From positions 20,340 through 84,339 of the forward strand of contig NZ_JACXXE010000010.1 of the NCBI RefSeq assembly GCF_014764715.1: DNA of 64,000 bases, in the 5' to 3' direction. Numbering within the stretch: the stretch's first letter is position 1; every line of letters begins with the position of its first letter. The notes under the pieces are model-generated. The model was not told where the DNA came from. It saw nothing but the letters and a program-made list of their open reading frames with translations, and ran no database searches. The stretch comes from Bacillus crepusculi. Its GTDB lineage: Bacteria > Bacillota > Bacilli > Bacillales > Bacillaceae. Below are positions 55,074 to 63,928 of the stretch, in pieces. The translations under genes were made by a program, and so were the position numbers.

Positions 55074-55729
55074 TTGCTATTCAAACAAAGAATTTAACAA
55101 AGAAATTAGAAGAAATGATTGCAGTCGATTCTCTTAATCTTTCAATCGAACAAGGCGAGCTTTTTACTTTACTTGGAGTGAATGGTGCAGGTAAAACGAC
55201 AACGATCAAGATGTTGACCTATCTTAGCATCCCTACAACTGGCGATGCAACGATCCTTGGTAACAGTATTGTTTCTAATCCTTACGCAGTAAAAGAACAG
55301 ATTAATGTTTCACCACAGGAAACGGCAGTAGCTCCTAATTTATCCGTTAAAGAGAATCTTGAATTATATTGTGCCACTTATACCTATAGCGATTGTTCAA
55401 TTATCATTAGTTTTATCGCAGCACTTTTCTTAGGTTTACCTTTCAATGCCAATGTTTTGTTATCCATTCTTGTCCTTTTGCCAACATCTTTACTATTTAT
55501 CGGCAAAGGGCTCTTAGTAGGTAGTATATTTAACGACAAGCAGGTTGGTGGTATTTGTGGAGCACTACTAACGAATATGAGCGCATGGTTAAGTGCTAGC
55601 AGAGCTGCCCTATCTGGAGAAAACGCATCAATTTTACTGCATTTTTGGTGGATGATTGGATATACAGGTGTTATCGTAACTATCTCCATTTTTGTTTTTA
55701 AAAAGAAAATGAATGGGGAAAACGCTTAG
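55070..55729 (+). pseudogene. ABC ATPase fused to its permease tail by internal deletion
   Basis: A continuous frame of 219 residues. Residues 1-105 are the N-terminal part of an ABC ATPase with Walker A LLGVNGAGKTTTIKML (near 34-49) and VKENLELYCATY; from about 110 it is membrane protein: IISFIAALFLGL, LLSILVLLPTSLLFIGKGLL and a last helix VTISIFVFKKK, typical of the C-terminal half of an ABC-2 permease. Signature, Walker B and the permease N-terminus are missing, about 1.3 kb of coding sequence if both genes had usual sizes. In-frame joining is probably chance; not functional. Confidence 0.75.
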
Positions 55730-55826
55730 TTTGATACAGGTGAAGAAATTTACAGCTGGGTTATCTGAACCTTTTTCTGTATGATAAACTTTAATGAAGT
55801 TGTCATTTGAGTAGAGGGAGGTACAT

Positions 55827-56333
55827 ATGAAACAGCTTTATATGAAGCAAAAGGTATTTAGTCTCAGTGGCAGATTTACGGTAAAGGATCAGCAGGAGAA
55901 TGATGTGTATGTGGTCGAAGGCAGCTTTATGAAGGTACCGAAGACGTTTACCATTCTGGATACAGAACGAGAAGAAGTTGCTGTAATTACGAAGAAAATG
56001 TTTAGCTTTCTGCCGAAGTTTTTAGTAGAAGTTGGTGGTCAAGAGGTATTGACGATCAAAAAGGAGTTTACGTTCTTTAAAGCAAAATATTCAATTGATG
56101 CTGCTGGGATCAAAGTGCAAGGCAACTGGTGGGATATGAATTTCCAGGTGCTGCAGAATGGCGAAGTGATCGGTCAGGTGAAGAAGGAATGGTTTACTTG
56201 GGGTGACAGCTATAAGGTGGATATTTTGAAAGAAGGGATGGAGCCTGTGATGATTGCATTGGTTGTTGCCATTGATTGTGTGAAGGCTGATGAAGCAGCG
56301 TCTAGGTCTTCGTCGTCTGCAACGACGAATTAG
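55827..56333 (+). CDS. yxjI: LURP-one-related protein YxjI
   Basis: A 168-residue beta-rich protein of the LOR (LURP-one-related, tubby-like) family. It begins MKQLYMKQKVFSLSGRFTVK and has the repeated strand-turn patterns NDVYVVEGSFMKVPKTFTI and KAKYSIDAAGIKVQGNWWD. Related to B. subtilis YxjI and to phospholipid scramblase-like folds; function unknown. GAGGGAGG precedes the ATG. Single gene with a terminator just behind. Confidence 0.85.
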   Translation: MKQLYMKQKVFSLSGRFTVKDQQENDVYVVEGSFMKVPKTFTILDTEREEVAVITKKMFSFLPKFLVEVGGQEVLTIKKEFTFFKAKYSIDAAGIKVQGNWWDMNFQVLQNGEVIGQVKKEWFTWGDSYKVDILKEGMEPVMIALVVAIDCVKADEAASRSSSSATTN

Positions 56334-56361
56334 ACAAACATGTTCTTAAAAATAATAATAA

Positions 56362-56400
56362 AATGAAGAAGAGTGTTAGAGAACATCACTCTTCTTCATT
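56362..56400. terminator. Bidirectional terminator
   Basis: AATGAAGAAGAGTG / CACTCTTCTTCATT perfect 14-bp stem with an 11-base loop between convergent yxjI and the MazG-like remnant. Confidence 0.75.
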
Positions 56401-56426
56401 AAATAAATAGAACGAATCATGTATCT

Positions 56427-56718
56427 TTACTTTTCAATAGGATACTTCTGTTCATTTTTTATTAATTTTTCTTTAATGATTTCTTTCACATTTAGATTAA
56501 GGTATGAGCAAAGCATTAGTGAATATATTAAGGTATCTGCTATTTCCTTCGTTCGCCTCAAGAGCTTCTTCATTACTTTTCCATTGAAAATCTTCAAGCA
56601 GTTCAGCTGCTTCTATCGAAATGGAGATGGCCAAATCTTTTGGATTATGATATTGTCTCCAGTTTCGATCATCTCGAAATTGGTTAATCGAATGTATTAA
56701 TTCTTTGATCTCAGCCAT
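56427..56718 (-). pseudogene. Frameshifted MazG-like nucleotide pyrophosphohydrolase
   Basis: From ATG 56718: MAEIKELIHSINQFRDDRNW, NPKDLAISISIEAAELLEDF (the E-x-x-E metal motif) and KSNEEALEANEG, then the frame goes wrong. One base later in another frame the protein continues EIADTLIYSLMLCSYLNLNV and ends KNEQKYPIEK. The restored length is about 97 residues, normal for the MazG-like group (dCTPase/RS21-C6 type). The frameshift removes the second metal-binding E-x-x-D. Its ATG overlaps the end of the DUF2075 gene, so the two were an operon. Confidence 0.8.
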
Positions 56719-57660
56719 ATTTGCCTCCCTCTTTTAATTCTTGTAATTTCTTTCTCAATTTTTCATCTGTTGCATAAATATAAAGCCCATAAATGCCTCG
56801 CTTCATAAGAACGTTAATCGAGTTTAATATAATTTTTTCTTTTGCCTGTTTGATTTCCTCTGGAGACATGTCACTTCTTGCTGTGAATGCACCTGTATCT
56901 TTATAATTTGCCGTGTCTATGAGAAGTTCATCCTTTTCTTCATCATAACTGATAGAAGGGCCAAGTATGACGCCGACATAATTTAAATCAAATCCTTGAA
57001 CTGTATAAATTGAGCCTACTTCTCTAATGGAATCTGCATGTTCAGCCCATGTCCATTTATCATTTGTAAAATTCCATGGCATATTGATACCGTCTTCATC
57101 TACGATATAGGCAGCTCCATCTTTTTTATGTAAAAAGTCAAAGGTAGATACAATGCGGGATAGGCCTACCTCATCATCCTTCTGTTGAATTGCAGTTTTA
57201 AATTTGTTCGGCTCCTCAAAAATTTTGAGTTCGAAAGAATCCCGTTCTATAGGCAGAGGTAATAATCGTTTTGAGACAAATTGGTTGATCCAATTTAACG
57301 TATCTGAATCAGCATTCATACGCATCTGCTCTGTGAGTTTCACAGTCTTTGCATGATATCTGTTTGTAATCTCCTCAAGTAATTTTTCGTTCCAGTAGCT
57401 TTTAATTTTGAGTACCTGTTTCGGATCAAAAATGACAATGGTAATTTTACTACGTTTGATAATTTCATCTAATTGGTTTTGATAATGGAAGTTATTGTAC
57501 TTATCATCTTTTGTTAATAAAAGGTGCGCTTCATCAATTAACACGATGTCAGCCAATTCACCTGACTTAGTCATCTGATTGATAAACGAGGTTGGTCTCA
57601 TGATTTAAATTTAGCAAAATATCTCAGTGGTTGTAAGTGAATATTGAATCCCTCGACAAA
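56711..57660 (-). pseudogene. 5'-truncated DUF2075 (Schlafen-type) helicase
   Basis: An open frame of 296 codons (56711-57601) covers the C-terminal two thirds: Walker B ADIVLIDEAHLLL, then QMRMNADSDTLNWINQFVS, GSIYTVQGFDLNYVGVILGP and the DMSPEEIKQAKEKIILNSIN tail. Upstream, in another frame, FVEGFNIHLQPLRYFAKFKS continues the homology (57602-57660); beyond that it decays with stops. Walker A is absent. Family knowledge: DUF2075 proteins are P-loop DNA/RNA helicase-like, often in defence gene sets and next to MazG-like genes. Not functional as it stands. Confidence 0.78.
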
Positions 57661-57795
57661 TAAACACAGGTTGAGTTATTTTTCATAGAGAGATAGAAGT
57701 CATTGATTTACCTTTAATGGTGGGAAGTCAAGAAATCTAAAAATGAACTTTATATCTCGCAGTATATTTTCCGAGTTGTAATATGAAGATATGAG

Positions 57796-58056
57796 GTGAC
57801 CAAACTGATCACATTCCAATACAAAGTATTTCTAACAGTCGTTAAATGCGGTAGTTTTACAAAAGCCGGGGAGAAGCTTGGACTGACGCAGTCTGGGGTG
57901 AGTCATAATATGGCGAAGCTTGAGTCGGAACTCGGAATTGTGCTACTTCATCGTAATCGAAACGGGCTGTCGTTAACGGACGCAGGTGAGCGGGTGATGC
58001 CGCATATTTGGCCTTGGTATCAAAACGTTATTGCAACGAATGGAGAAGAAGTGTAA
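57796..58056 (+). pseudogene. Truncated LysR-family regulator
   Basis: 86 residues consisting only of the LysR winged helix-turn-helix (FQYKVFLTVVKCGSFTKAGE, LTQSGVSHNMAKLESELGI, LFHR-like LLHRNRNGLSLTDAGERV). The ligand domain of about 200 residues is missing; the frame ends NGEEV and stop. Start GTG 57796, ATGAGGTG in front. Probably broken by rearrangement; the short product might still bind DNA. Confidence 0.75.
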
Positions 58057-58230
58057 TAAAGGAAAATGCAGACCCGGATGAGCATGGTATTCGCTTGTTC
58101 GGGTATTTGTGTTTCTTTCGACAAAAATGGTGTGGATATCCTTTTGTTAACAAGAAATAAGTCTTATAATTTAGTGAGAATATTTAATGATGAGAATAAA
58201 AGAAGAATGATGGAATAGGAGAGATCGTAA

Positions 58231-59211
58231 ATGACGAAATGGTGGATGGTTCGTGCAGGTGACCAAAATGAGTTAATTTCAATTTGGGAAGAGAAAGGCA
58301 TTGCATCGATTGGGTGGCCTAAATTAGGTAATCCAAAACAATATCAAACTAAACAAGAGATGAATGCTCGAGCTGATGTCATATTCCCCGAGAACAAACC
58401 TTTTACAAGAAGAAGCTGGGTTAGTCAGGTATGGAGGTTCAGTAGAGAAATTAAAAAGGGAGATCGAATCATTACATACATAAAAGAAAGCCGTGAATAT
58501 CGAGTAGGTACGGTGACTGCTCCGCATTTTTTTGATGAATCAGCTGGAGATAAAATGTATCCAAATCATATTCAGGTGAATTGGGAACCGATTGCAGTGA
58601 AACGAGATTCTCTCAGCCAATCAGCTAAGAACAGCCTCGGTTCTATATCAACTGTTTTTCGTGTAGATGATTGGGGACAAGAGATTGAACATTTGCTCAA
58701 AAATCCCACTTCTATACCAGCACCTGAAGATGAAACAGAAGAAGACGAAATCATTGAAGATTTAGTCAGCAAAGCCACTGTCATGATTGAAGATAAAGTA
58801 GATAAATTGGACCCTTGGCAGATGCAAGACTTAGTCGGAGGCTTGCTGCAGGCCATGTCATACAATATTCGTGTGAGTCCAAAAGGGCCTGATGGCGGTG
58901 TGGATGTATTAGCTTATAAAGATGCATTCGGATTTGAAAAACCTATTATTAAAGTACAAGTCAAGCATCGGAAAAACTCAGCCAGTGCGCCAGAAGTGCA
59001 GCAATTATTAGGAGCTAACCCCATAAATGCTAATAGTTTATTTGTTTCAACTGGTGGATTTACTTCTCATGCAATAGCTGTTGCGAAGCATAATGAAGTT
59101 CGTCTAGTGGACTTAGAAGAACTTGTAAATCTGATTGTGCATTGGTATGAGCATATGCCAGCTGAGACAAGATCCTTATTACCTTTGAAAAAAGTGTATG
59201 TGCCTGAGTGA
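58231..59211 (+). CDS. Mrr-type restriction endonuclease with N-terminal reader-like domain
   Basis: A 326-residue protein that seems intact. C-terminal domain about 185-300: Mrr nuclease core with GPDGGVDVLAYKD (catalytic Asp) and IIKVQVKHRKN (Q-x-K motif), then SLFVSTGGFTSHAIAVAKHN. N-terminal about 1-130 resembles an EVE/PUA-like fold (WWMVRAGDQNELISIWEEKG, GDRIITYIKESREYRVGTV), used elsewhere to read modified bases. An acidic linker (EDETEEDEIIED) joins them. Such a protein would cut DNA bearing foreign modification (type IV restriction). ATAGGAGAG precedes the ATG. No methylase gene is adjacent, fitting type IV. Confidence 0.85.
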   Translation: MTKWWMVRAGDQNELISIWEEKGIASIGWPKLGNPKQYQTKQEMNARADVIFPENKPFTRRSWVSQVWRFSREIKKGDRIITYIKESREYRVGTVTAPHFFDESAGDKMYPNHIQVNWEPIAVKRDSLSQSAKNSLGSISTVFRVDDWGQEIEHLLKNPTSIPAPEDETEEDEIIEDLVSKATVMIEDKVDKLDPWQMQDLVGGLLQAMSYNIRVSPKGPDGGVDVLAYKDAFGFEKPIIKVQVKHRKNSASAPEVQQLLGANPINANSLFVSTGGFTSHAIAVAKHNEVRLVDLEELVNLIVHWYEHMPAETRSLLPLKKVYVPE

Positions 59212-59680
59212 TTTTTTATTGACTACGCTTCAATAACGGCTGAAGACAAAGAAAAAAGATGGTAATGACGATAAATAATTATTGGATTGTGAAAAATATT
59301 GATGTGGAATGATAATTGAAGAGAATCCAAAGACTGATTATCATCATAACAGCGGGAATGATTACTTTATACACATTGGTTCTCCTTTCAAGAGCAGCGT
59401 GATTTTAGTTGGCGTTGTCTCATATCACTACAGATATTGAAAAGAGATAAAGATCAGAATAGGTCCAAGGAGATAGTAGCTTCATTTTTTACAATTAACC
59501 AGAGAGTGCCACAGGTGTAGCGACACTTTTACCAGCAGAGGTATCAACTATTCCATTTTTTATGTCAATTAGCCTATTTTTCTGTTTTGGTGGACACGGT
59601 AAAATAGACTTTATGATCAATAATGGAGGGAGTGGCTTTTTCTGGGCAAGATACTTGATGCAAAAGCACTAACAAGTGCC
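59212..59680. other. Non-coding stretch before the LXG toxin gene
   Basis: No complete gene. From a TTG at 59316 about 28 codons (MKRIQRLIIIITAGMITLYT then VLLSRAA) would encode a lone membrane helix; this is probably a remnant. Upstream of the toxin gene, GGAGGGAG is at 59624-59631. No convincing promoter was identified. Confidence 0.35.
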
Positions 59681-61237
59681 ATGGATACAAGGGCAAAACA
59701 CTATCAGGCACTCCGCGAACAAATGGTAGATTTAAAAAAGGCGCTACAGGGCGTGGCAAACCTTGGTGACGATTTCACTGGAAAAGGCGCCGATAATATT
59801 AAAAGCTTCTACAAAGAGCTGGCTGGAAATGTGGACATGTTTATTAGCTTCATAGATAAACAAAAAGCGTTCCATGAAGGTGTTTCTGGGACACTTGATG
59901 ATACGAGCTTTGGTGGCGACACCTTTGTAGAAGAACACTTTTTAGACAACGCTGTACATATGGGAATCAAGAATGCCAAAAGCATTGTAAAGGATCAAAA
60001 AAAGGCACTGAGAACCATTTTTCAAGACATAGATGACCTCATTTCACTAGAGGTATTTGATAGCCAAACTTTTGATGAAAAAATCGCAGATGCTGAAGAT
60101 GAACGAAAAAAGACGGTCAAAGACCTAAGAGAGCTTGATCAAAATTTAAAAGATGAATATGCTTTGTCAGAGACGGAGCAGCAGGCTACAATGGCATTGT
60201 ACGCTGAAATGATGAATGCGACAAATGACGGAAAAGCGATTTCGCCTATGAATTTTGACAAGAAAGCGTATCAAAATAGTGATATCTACAAGGCAAAAAG
60301 CGATATTGAGAAGCAAACTTCTGAATATCTGAACATCAAAAAAGAACAAGAAGAAGCCCGCGAGATTGCAAAGGAACAAGAAGCCCTCGCCAACCGTCCT
60401 TGGTATGAAAAAGCACTTGATTATGGCGGAAATATCGTGAATGAACTAACTGGCGTGAACGATGCAAAACGTGCCGCTACAGGCGTCGATCCAATTACAG
60501 GCGAAGAGCTCACCGCAGGCCAGCGAGTCGCGGCAGGCGGCATGGCAGCAGCAGGTTACATCCCAATCGTTGGCTGGGCAGGTCGCATTTTTAAAGGCGG
60601 AAAAGCGGTCTATAAAACCACTCAAGCCACGTCAGCCGCAGTCCGAGCAGTCGACATTTACAAGTCATCACAGAAGTCCTTTGACGCCCTAAAAACATCT
60701 CAAAAAGGTTTATATGGCCTCACCGCAACCAACGGCTTCAGCGAAGCGATTACGGGTCGAGACATGTTTGGAAATAAGGTCTCGAAAGAACAGCAGGAAG
60801 CGAGTATGAATGCGGCACTTGGAATGCTTTTGCCGTTCGGGGCGAAAGGGTTTCATGGGAAGATGGGGGTTAAGAGCACTGTTAAAAGTGTAGATAATGG
60901 TACAGTGTGGAAGAATATAAAAATTACTCAACCACTTTATGAAGGTACAAAAATACCAAAATCATTTGAATTGGCAACAGCAGGTGAGAAGTTCTGGGTA
61001 CACCCAAATGGAACAAAACATATGGTCGAGTATATAACAAGAGATGCAACTACACATGGTATGCCAATAAATAGTCAAACTTTATTGGCGAGTTTTCAAA
61101 GCTCTGTTAACAATGCTGTTAAGCAAGGAATTAAATATGAAGAAATTATGAAGATAGGTAATTGGGAATTAATATTTAGTAAACCCCGTGGAGACGGATT
61201 ACTACCAGTAATAAAGCATGCTGTGTATATGCCTTAG
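59681..61237 (+). CDS. LXG-domain polymorphic toxin (type VII secretion substrate)
   Basis: A 518-residue protein from ATG 59681. About 1-215 is the helical LXG domain close to B. subtilis YeeF (REQMVDLKKALQGVANL, FTGKGADNIKSFYKELAGN). Around 265-315 is a pre-toxin TG-type segment (GVDPITGEELTAGQRVAAGG). Residues 400-518 form a separate C-terminal toxin domain (FWVHPNGTKHMVEYITRD, GNWELIFSKPRG, PVIKHAVYMP); its activity is unknown to me. The frame is open upstream and encodes the expected LXG start KILDAKALTSA before this ATG, so translation may begin at a non-ATG codon. A drop in GC from about 60900 marks the variable toxin tip. The immunity gene follows. Confidence 0.85.
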   Translation: MDTRAKHYQALREQMVDLKKALQGVANLGDDFTGKGADNIKSFYKELAGNVDMFISFIDKQKAFHEGVSGTLDDTSFGGDTFVEEHFLDNAVHMGIKNAKSIVKDQKKALRTIFQDIDDLISLEVFDSQTFDEKIADAEDERKKTVKDLRELDQNLKDEYALSETEQQATMALYAEMMNATNDGKAISPMNFDKKAYQNSDIYKAKSDIEKQTSEYLNIKKEQEEAREIAKEQEALANRPWYEKALDYGGNIVNELTGVNDAKRAATGVDPITGEELTAGQRVAAGGMAAAGYIPIVGWAGRIFKGGKAVYKTTQATSAAVRAVDIYKSSQKSFDALKTSQKGLYGLTATNGFSEAITGRDMFGNKVSKEQQEASMNAALGMLLPFGAKGFHGKMGVKSTVKSVDNGTVWKNIKITQPLYEGTKIPKSFELATAGEKFWVHPNGTKHMVEYITRDATTHGMPINSQTLLASFQSSVNNAVKQGIKYEEIMKIGNWELIFSKPRGDGLLPVIKHAVYMP

Positions 61238-61251
61238 AAGGAGACATGATA

Positions 61252-61761
61252 ATGTTAAAAGTAACAGAATATAAAGACAGTCAGCCTATAAATATTGAAT
61301 ATGATCTTTATACACCGATTAATATAGAATTCGGCAGTTGGAATATATCAAAAGAGCCAACGATATATTGGAGAACTGGAGATTTCAAGAAATCTCTAAT
61401 TGAAATAGGCATAGGGAAATATACAGGCAGCCTTCGTTCAATTACACTAACATTAAGTGAGAATGTACACAAAATGGAAAGTATGAAATTTGATCTGAAA
61501 GATATAAATATAATTAAGGGCGTACCAAATTTTCAAGTAGAAGAATTTAATGATATGACCTATATAGACGAAAAAGGTAAATTAGACGTATATATAGGGA
61601 TAAATAAGGTATTGATTTCATTTTCAGAAAAGGATGCTTTGTCTATTTTACAAAATGATACAGTAGGATTTGCTTTAGATAAAGATGAAGTAGTTTGTGG
61701 GATTATAATAAGTGATGTGTTAGAACATGAAAAGAAAACATTAGAAGATGCATTGAATTAG
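61252..61761 (+). CDS. Probable immunity protein for the LXG toxin
   Basis: A 169-residue acidic beta-rich protein (MLKVTEYKDSQPINIEYDLY, then FGSWNISKEPTIYWRTGDF) without membrane segments. It lies 14 bases after the toxin gene. Immunity is inferred from this position; the fold is not recognised. ATG 61252 is chosen since AAGGAG lies 9 bases upstream, while the ATG at 61246 is too near. It is strongly A/T-rich like the toxin tip, so both came as a unit. A terminator follows. Confidence 0.72.
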   Translation: MLKVTEYKDSQPINIEYDLYTPINIEFGSWNISKEPTIYWRTGDFKKSLIEIGIGKYTGSLRSITLTLSENVHKMESMKFDLKDINIIKGVPNFQVEEFNDMTYIDEKGKLDVYIGINKVLISFSEKDALSILQNDTVGFALDKDEVVCGIIISDVLEHEKKTLEDALN

Positions 61762-61785
61762 ATTATTATGAAATACAAAAAAATT

Positions 61786-61820
61786 AACCTTGATTGGCTA
61801 AATGCCTTTCAAGGTTTTTT
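61786..61820 (+). terminator. Terminator after the immunity gene
   Basis: AACCTTGA / TCAAGGTT with a 15-base loop and TTTT behind, 25 bases after the stop. Confidence 0.75.
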
Positions 61821-62715
61821 CATTAAGAAAAACAAAATTTATCTTGGTTGCAAGGGTATTTAAATAAAAGAGATCGTCGTACTTATTTATTAAATTGTGA
61901 TGATAACATGAAAGGAGACCAAAAGATTAGATTTTGTTAAATTTAAAAAGAAAGGTAATTAAAATGAAGAATAACAGAAAAATAAAAATGGAAACCTTTT
62001 AAAAAAAAAGCAGAAGAAAGCACTTAATAAACGAATTAAGCGATATGACACTTCCGGAAAATCCTTTTTTAGATATCAAAGAAAATCATTTGTTTTGTCA
62101 GAAGGGATTTACTTTCCTTTAATCGAGAGAACATAAAAGTCAAATACATGGAGACAACTATCTAGAGTATATTGAAAAATCTAAACAGCTGTTAAAGAAA
62201 ATGCCCGGAAGGGTGAAAGCGACTCCTAAACAAGGGAGATTGCTTTTTTTCCGAGATCATTAAATTGGAGCGCTTCTAGTGAATGTAGATGAAGTGTTTC
62301 ATCATTTAACGAAACTTCTTGAGCACACCAAATTCTCAAGTGGATACGGAGATTTCATTTTAATAGCAGAGGATTTTCATTTTGGATGATGCATAGAGCG
62401 TTCAGAATATTTTTATGAGCTTAGTCTTTGGGGAATGTGAGTTTAGAGCAAGCTTCATTTCAAAAGAAGACAGGGATTTTTCTCTACAACCAAATTCCCC
62501 TCAAATTTAAGCAATTCACTATCATTACCTTTCACATTCATATAAAATAAGAACTAGTGAAAATTTGAAGAGATGCTTGAAAAATGAAGGACATGTGAGC
62601 TGCATGAGATGTTTGAACGTGAAGGGTGCGAAGCTGTTTCTCCTCACACATGAGGTCTTGTAAGCGTAACCATTATTTGTCACTTCATTGCGATGGTGTT
62701 GAGGAGTGTGTCAGC
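61821..62715. other. Decayed coding region between immunity gene and MFS gene
   Basis: No intact gene, but protein-like pieces in the + frames: KRYDTSGKSFFRYQRKSFVL near 62037-62130, then EYIEKSKQLLKKMPGRVKAT near 62168-62230, then the in-frame-stop remnant at 62279-62440. Probably additional toxin or immunity cassettes that have decayed. A/T-rich. Confidence 0.45.
62279..62440 (+). pseudogene. Remnant with in-frame TGA, C-terminal part of an unknown protein
   Basis: From GTG 62279 the frame encodes VNVDEVFHHLTKLLEHTKFS, SGYGDFILIAEDFHFG, then TGA (62387-62389), and continues in the same frame CIERSEYFYELSLWGM to a second TGA. Both sides look like one protein, so the stop is most likely a mutated codon. 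Family unknown to me; immunity-type proteins are suspected from location. Confidence 0.55.
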
Positions 62716-63909
62716 ATGAGGAATCCGTATGTGAGAACGGCTTCTAGTCTTTATATGAATTATTTTTTATTAGGTATGGTCAATATTATATTGGCTTCAA
62801 ATATGCCATTTTTAATTAAACAGTTAGATACCAATAGTGCGGGAATTAGTTATATGATCTCAGCGCTCGGCATTGGCAGGGTGCTCACATATGGTCTATC
62901 AGGTGTGCTTTCAGATCGGTTTGGCCGAAAGCCGGTGATTTTGGTTTCAGGTGTGCTGATGGCGGTATTTCTCGTCGGAATCCCATTGTCTCCAAATTAT
63001 CAAATCGCCTTTGCGTTTGCGATTTTGGCAGGGGTGGCGAATTCAGCGATGGATGCAGGAACGTATCCAGCCTTAATGGAGGCTTTTCCGCAAAACTCGG
63101 GATCTGCAAATGTGATGGTGAAGGCTTTTATTTCGGTTGGGGCAACCATTCTGCCACTGGCTATTTTCTTATTAGCGGAGCATGATTTATTTTATGGAGT
63201 TGCGTTTTTTGTTCCTGCTCTTATCTATCTTGTGAATGTTTTGATGCTTTGGACATTGCCATTTCCAAATCACCGCAAAGTGGAGCAAGTCCAGGTGACG
63301 GAGCATGACGGACTTCCACGCTTCTCGTCAGAGCCTACGTTTTGGAGAGAAGGGGTCGCACTTATTGTGATCAGCTTTACGTCAAATGGGCTGTACGCCT
63401 TGCCGCAAATTTGGCTACCTACGTACGGTGAGACCATATTGGGGATGGCAACTGGCAGTGCTGTGAAGCTGCTTAGTTACTATAGCATGGGCGGGCTATT
63501 GTCTGTCTTATTGCTCGCTTTCCTTTTGCGCCGTTTGGTTCGTCCGGTCACTGTGCTGCTGATCTATCCTATTATTACACTTGCTTCCATCTGTGTGCTA
63601 TTGATCGTGAAATCCCCAGTCATCGGAACCATCAATGCTTTTGTCTTGGGATTTTCAACAGCGGGTGTCTTTCAGCTGACGTTAACCGTAATGGCTGAAT
63701 TCTTCTGGAAGAACAAAGGAACGATGACAGGGATTATCTCAACAGCAGGCGGGGTGTCGGCCATTGTGATTCCGGTCGTCACTGGTTTGATCGAAAGCCA
63801 CTCAACTATTTTGCAAATCTTTATATTTGATGCTGGTGTGGCTGTTGTTGCAATAATCGGTGCGGTGTATATCCTGTATCGATATCGCCGTATTATGATA
63901 CACGAATAA
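62716..63909 (+). CDS. MFS transporter
   Basis: A 397-residue major facilitator with twelve hydrophobic helices. The loop 2-3 signature is SDRFGRKPVILVSG (about 69-82), and the helix 4-5 stretch GVANSAMDAGTYPALMEAFP near 105-124 resembles YfkF/aromatic-acid type importers. Substrate unknown. ATG 62716 is used because GAGGAG is 9 bases upstream; the longer frame from 62626 adds 30 unlikely residues. It returns to a GC content like the core genes and may mark the end of the decayed segment. Confidence 0.85.
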   Translation: MRNPYVRTASSLYMNYFLLGMVNIILASNMPFLIKQLDTNSAGISYMISALGIGRVLTYGLSGVLSDRFGRKPVILVSGVLMAVFLVGIPLSPNYQIAFAFAILAGVANSAMDAGTYPALMEAFPQNSGSANVMVKAFISVGATILPLAIFLLAEHDLFYGVAFFVPALIYLVNVLMLWTLPFPNHRKVEQVQVTEHDGLPRFSSEPTFWREGVALIVISFTSNGLYALPQIWLPTYGETILGMATGSAVKLLSYYSMGGLLSVLLLAFLLRRLVRPVTVLLIYPIITLASICVLLIVKSPVIGTINAFVLGFSTAGVFQLTLTVMAEFFWKNKGTMTGIISTAGGVSAIVIPVVTGLIESHSTILQIFIFDAGVAVVAIIGAVYILYRYRRIMIHE

Positions 63910-63928
63910 AAAAAGACGACTTCCAAAG

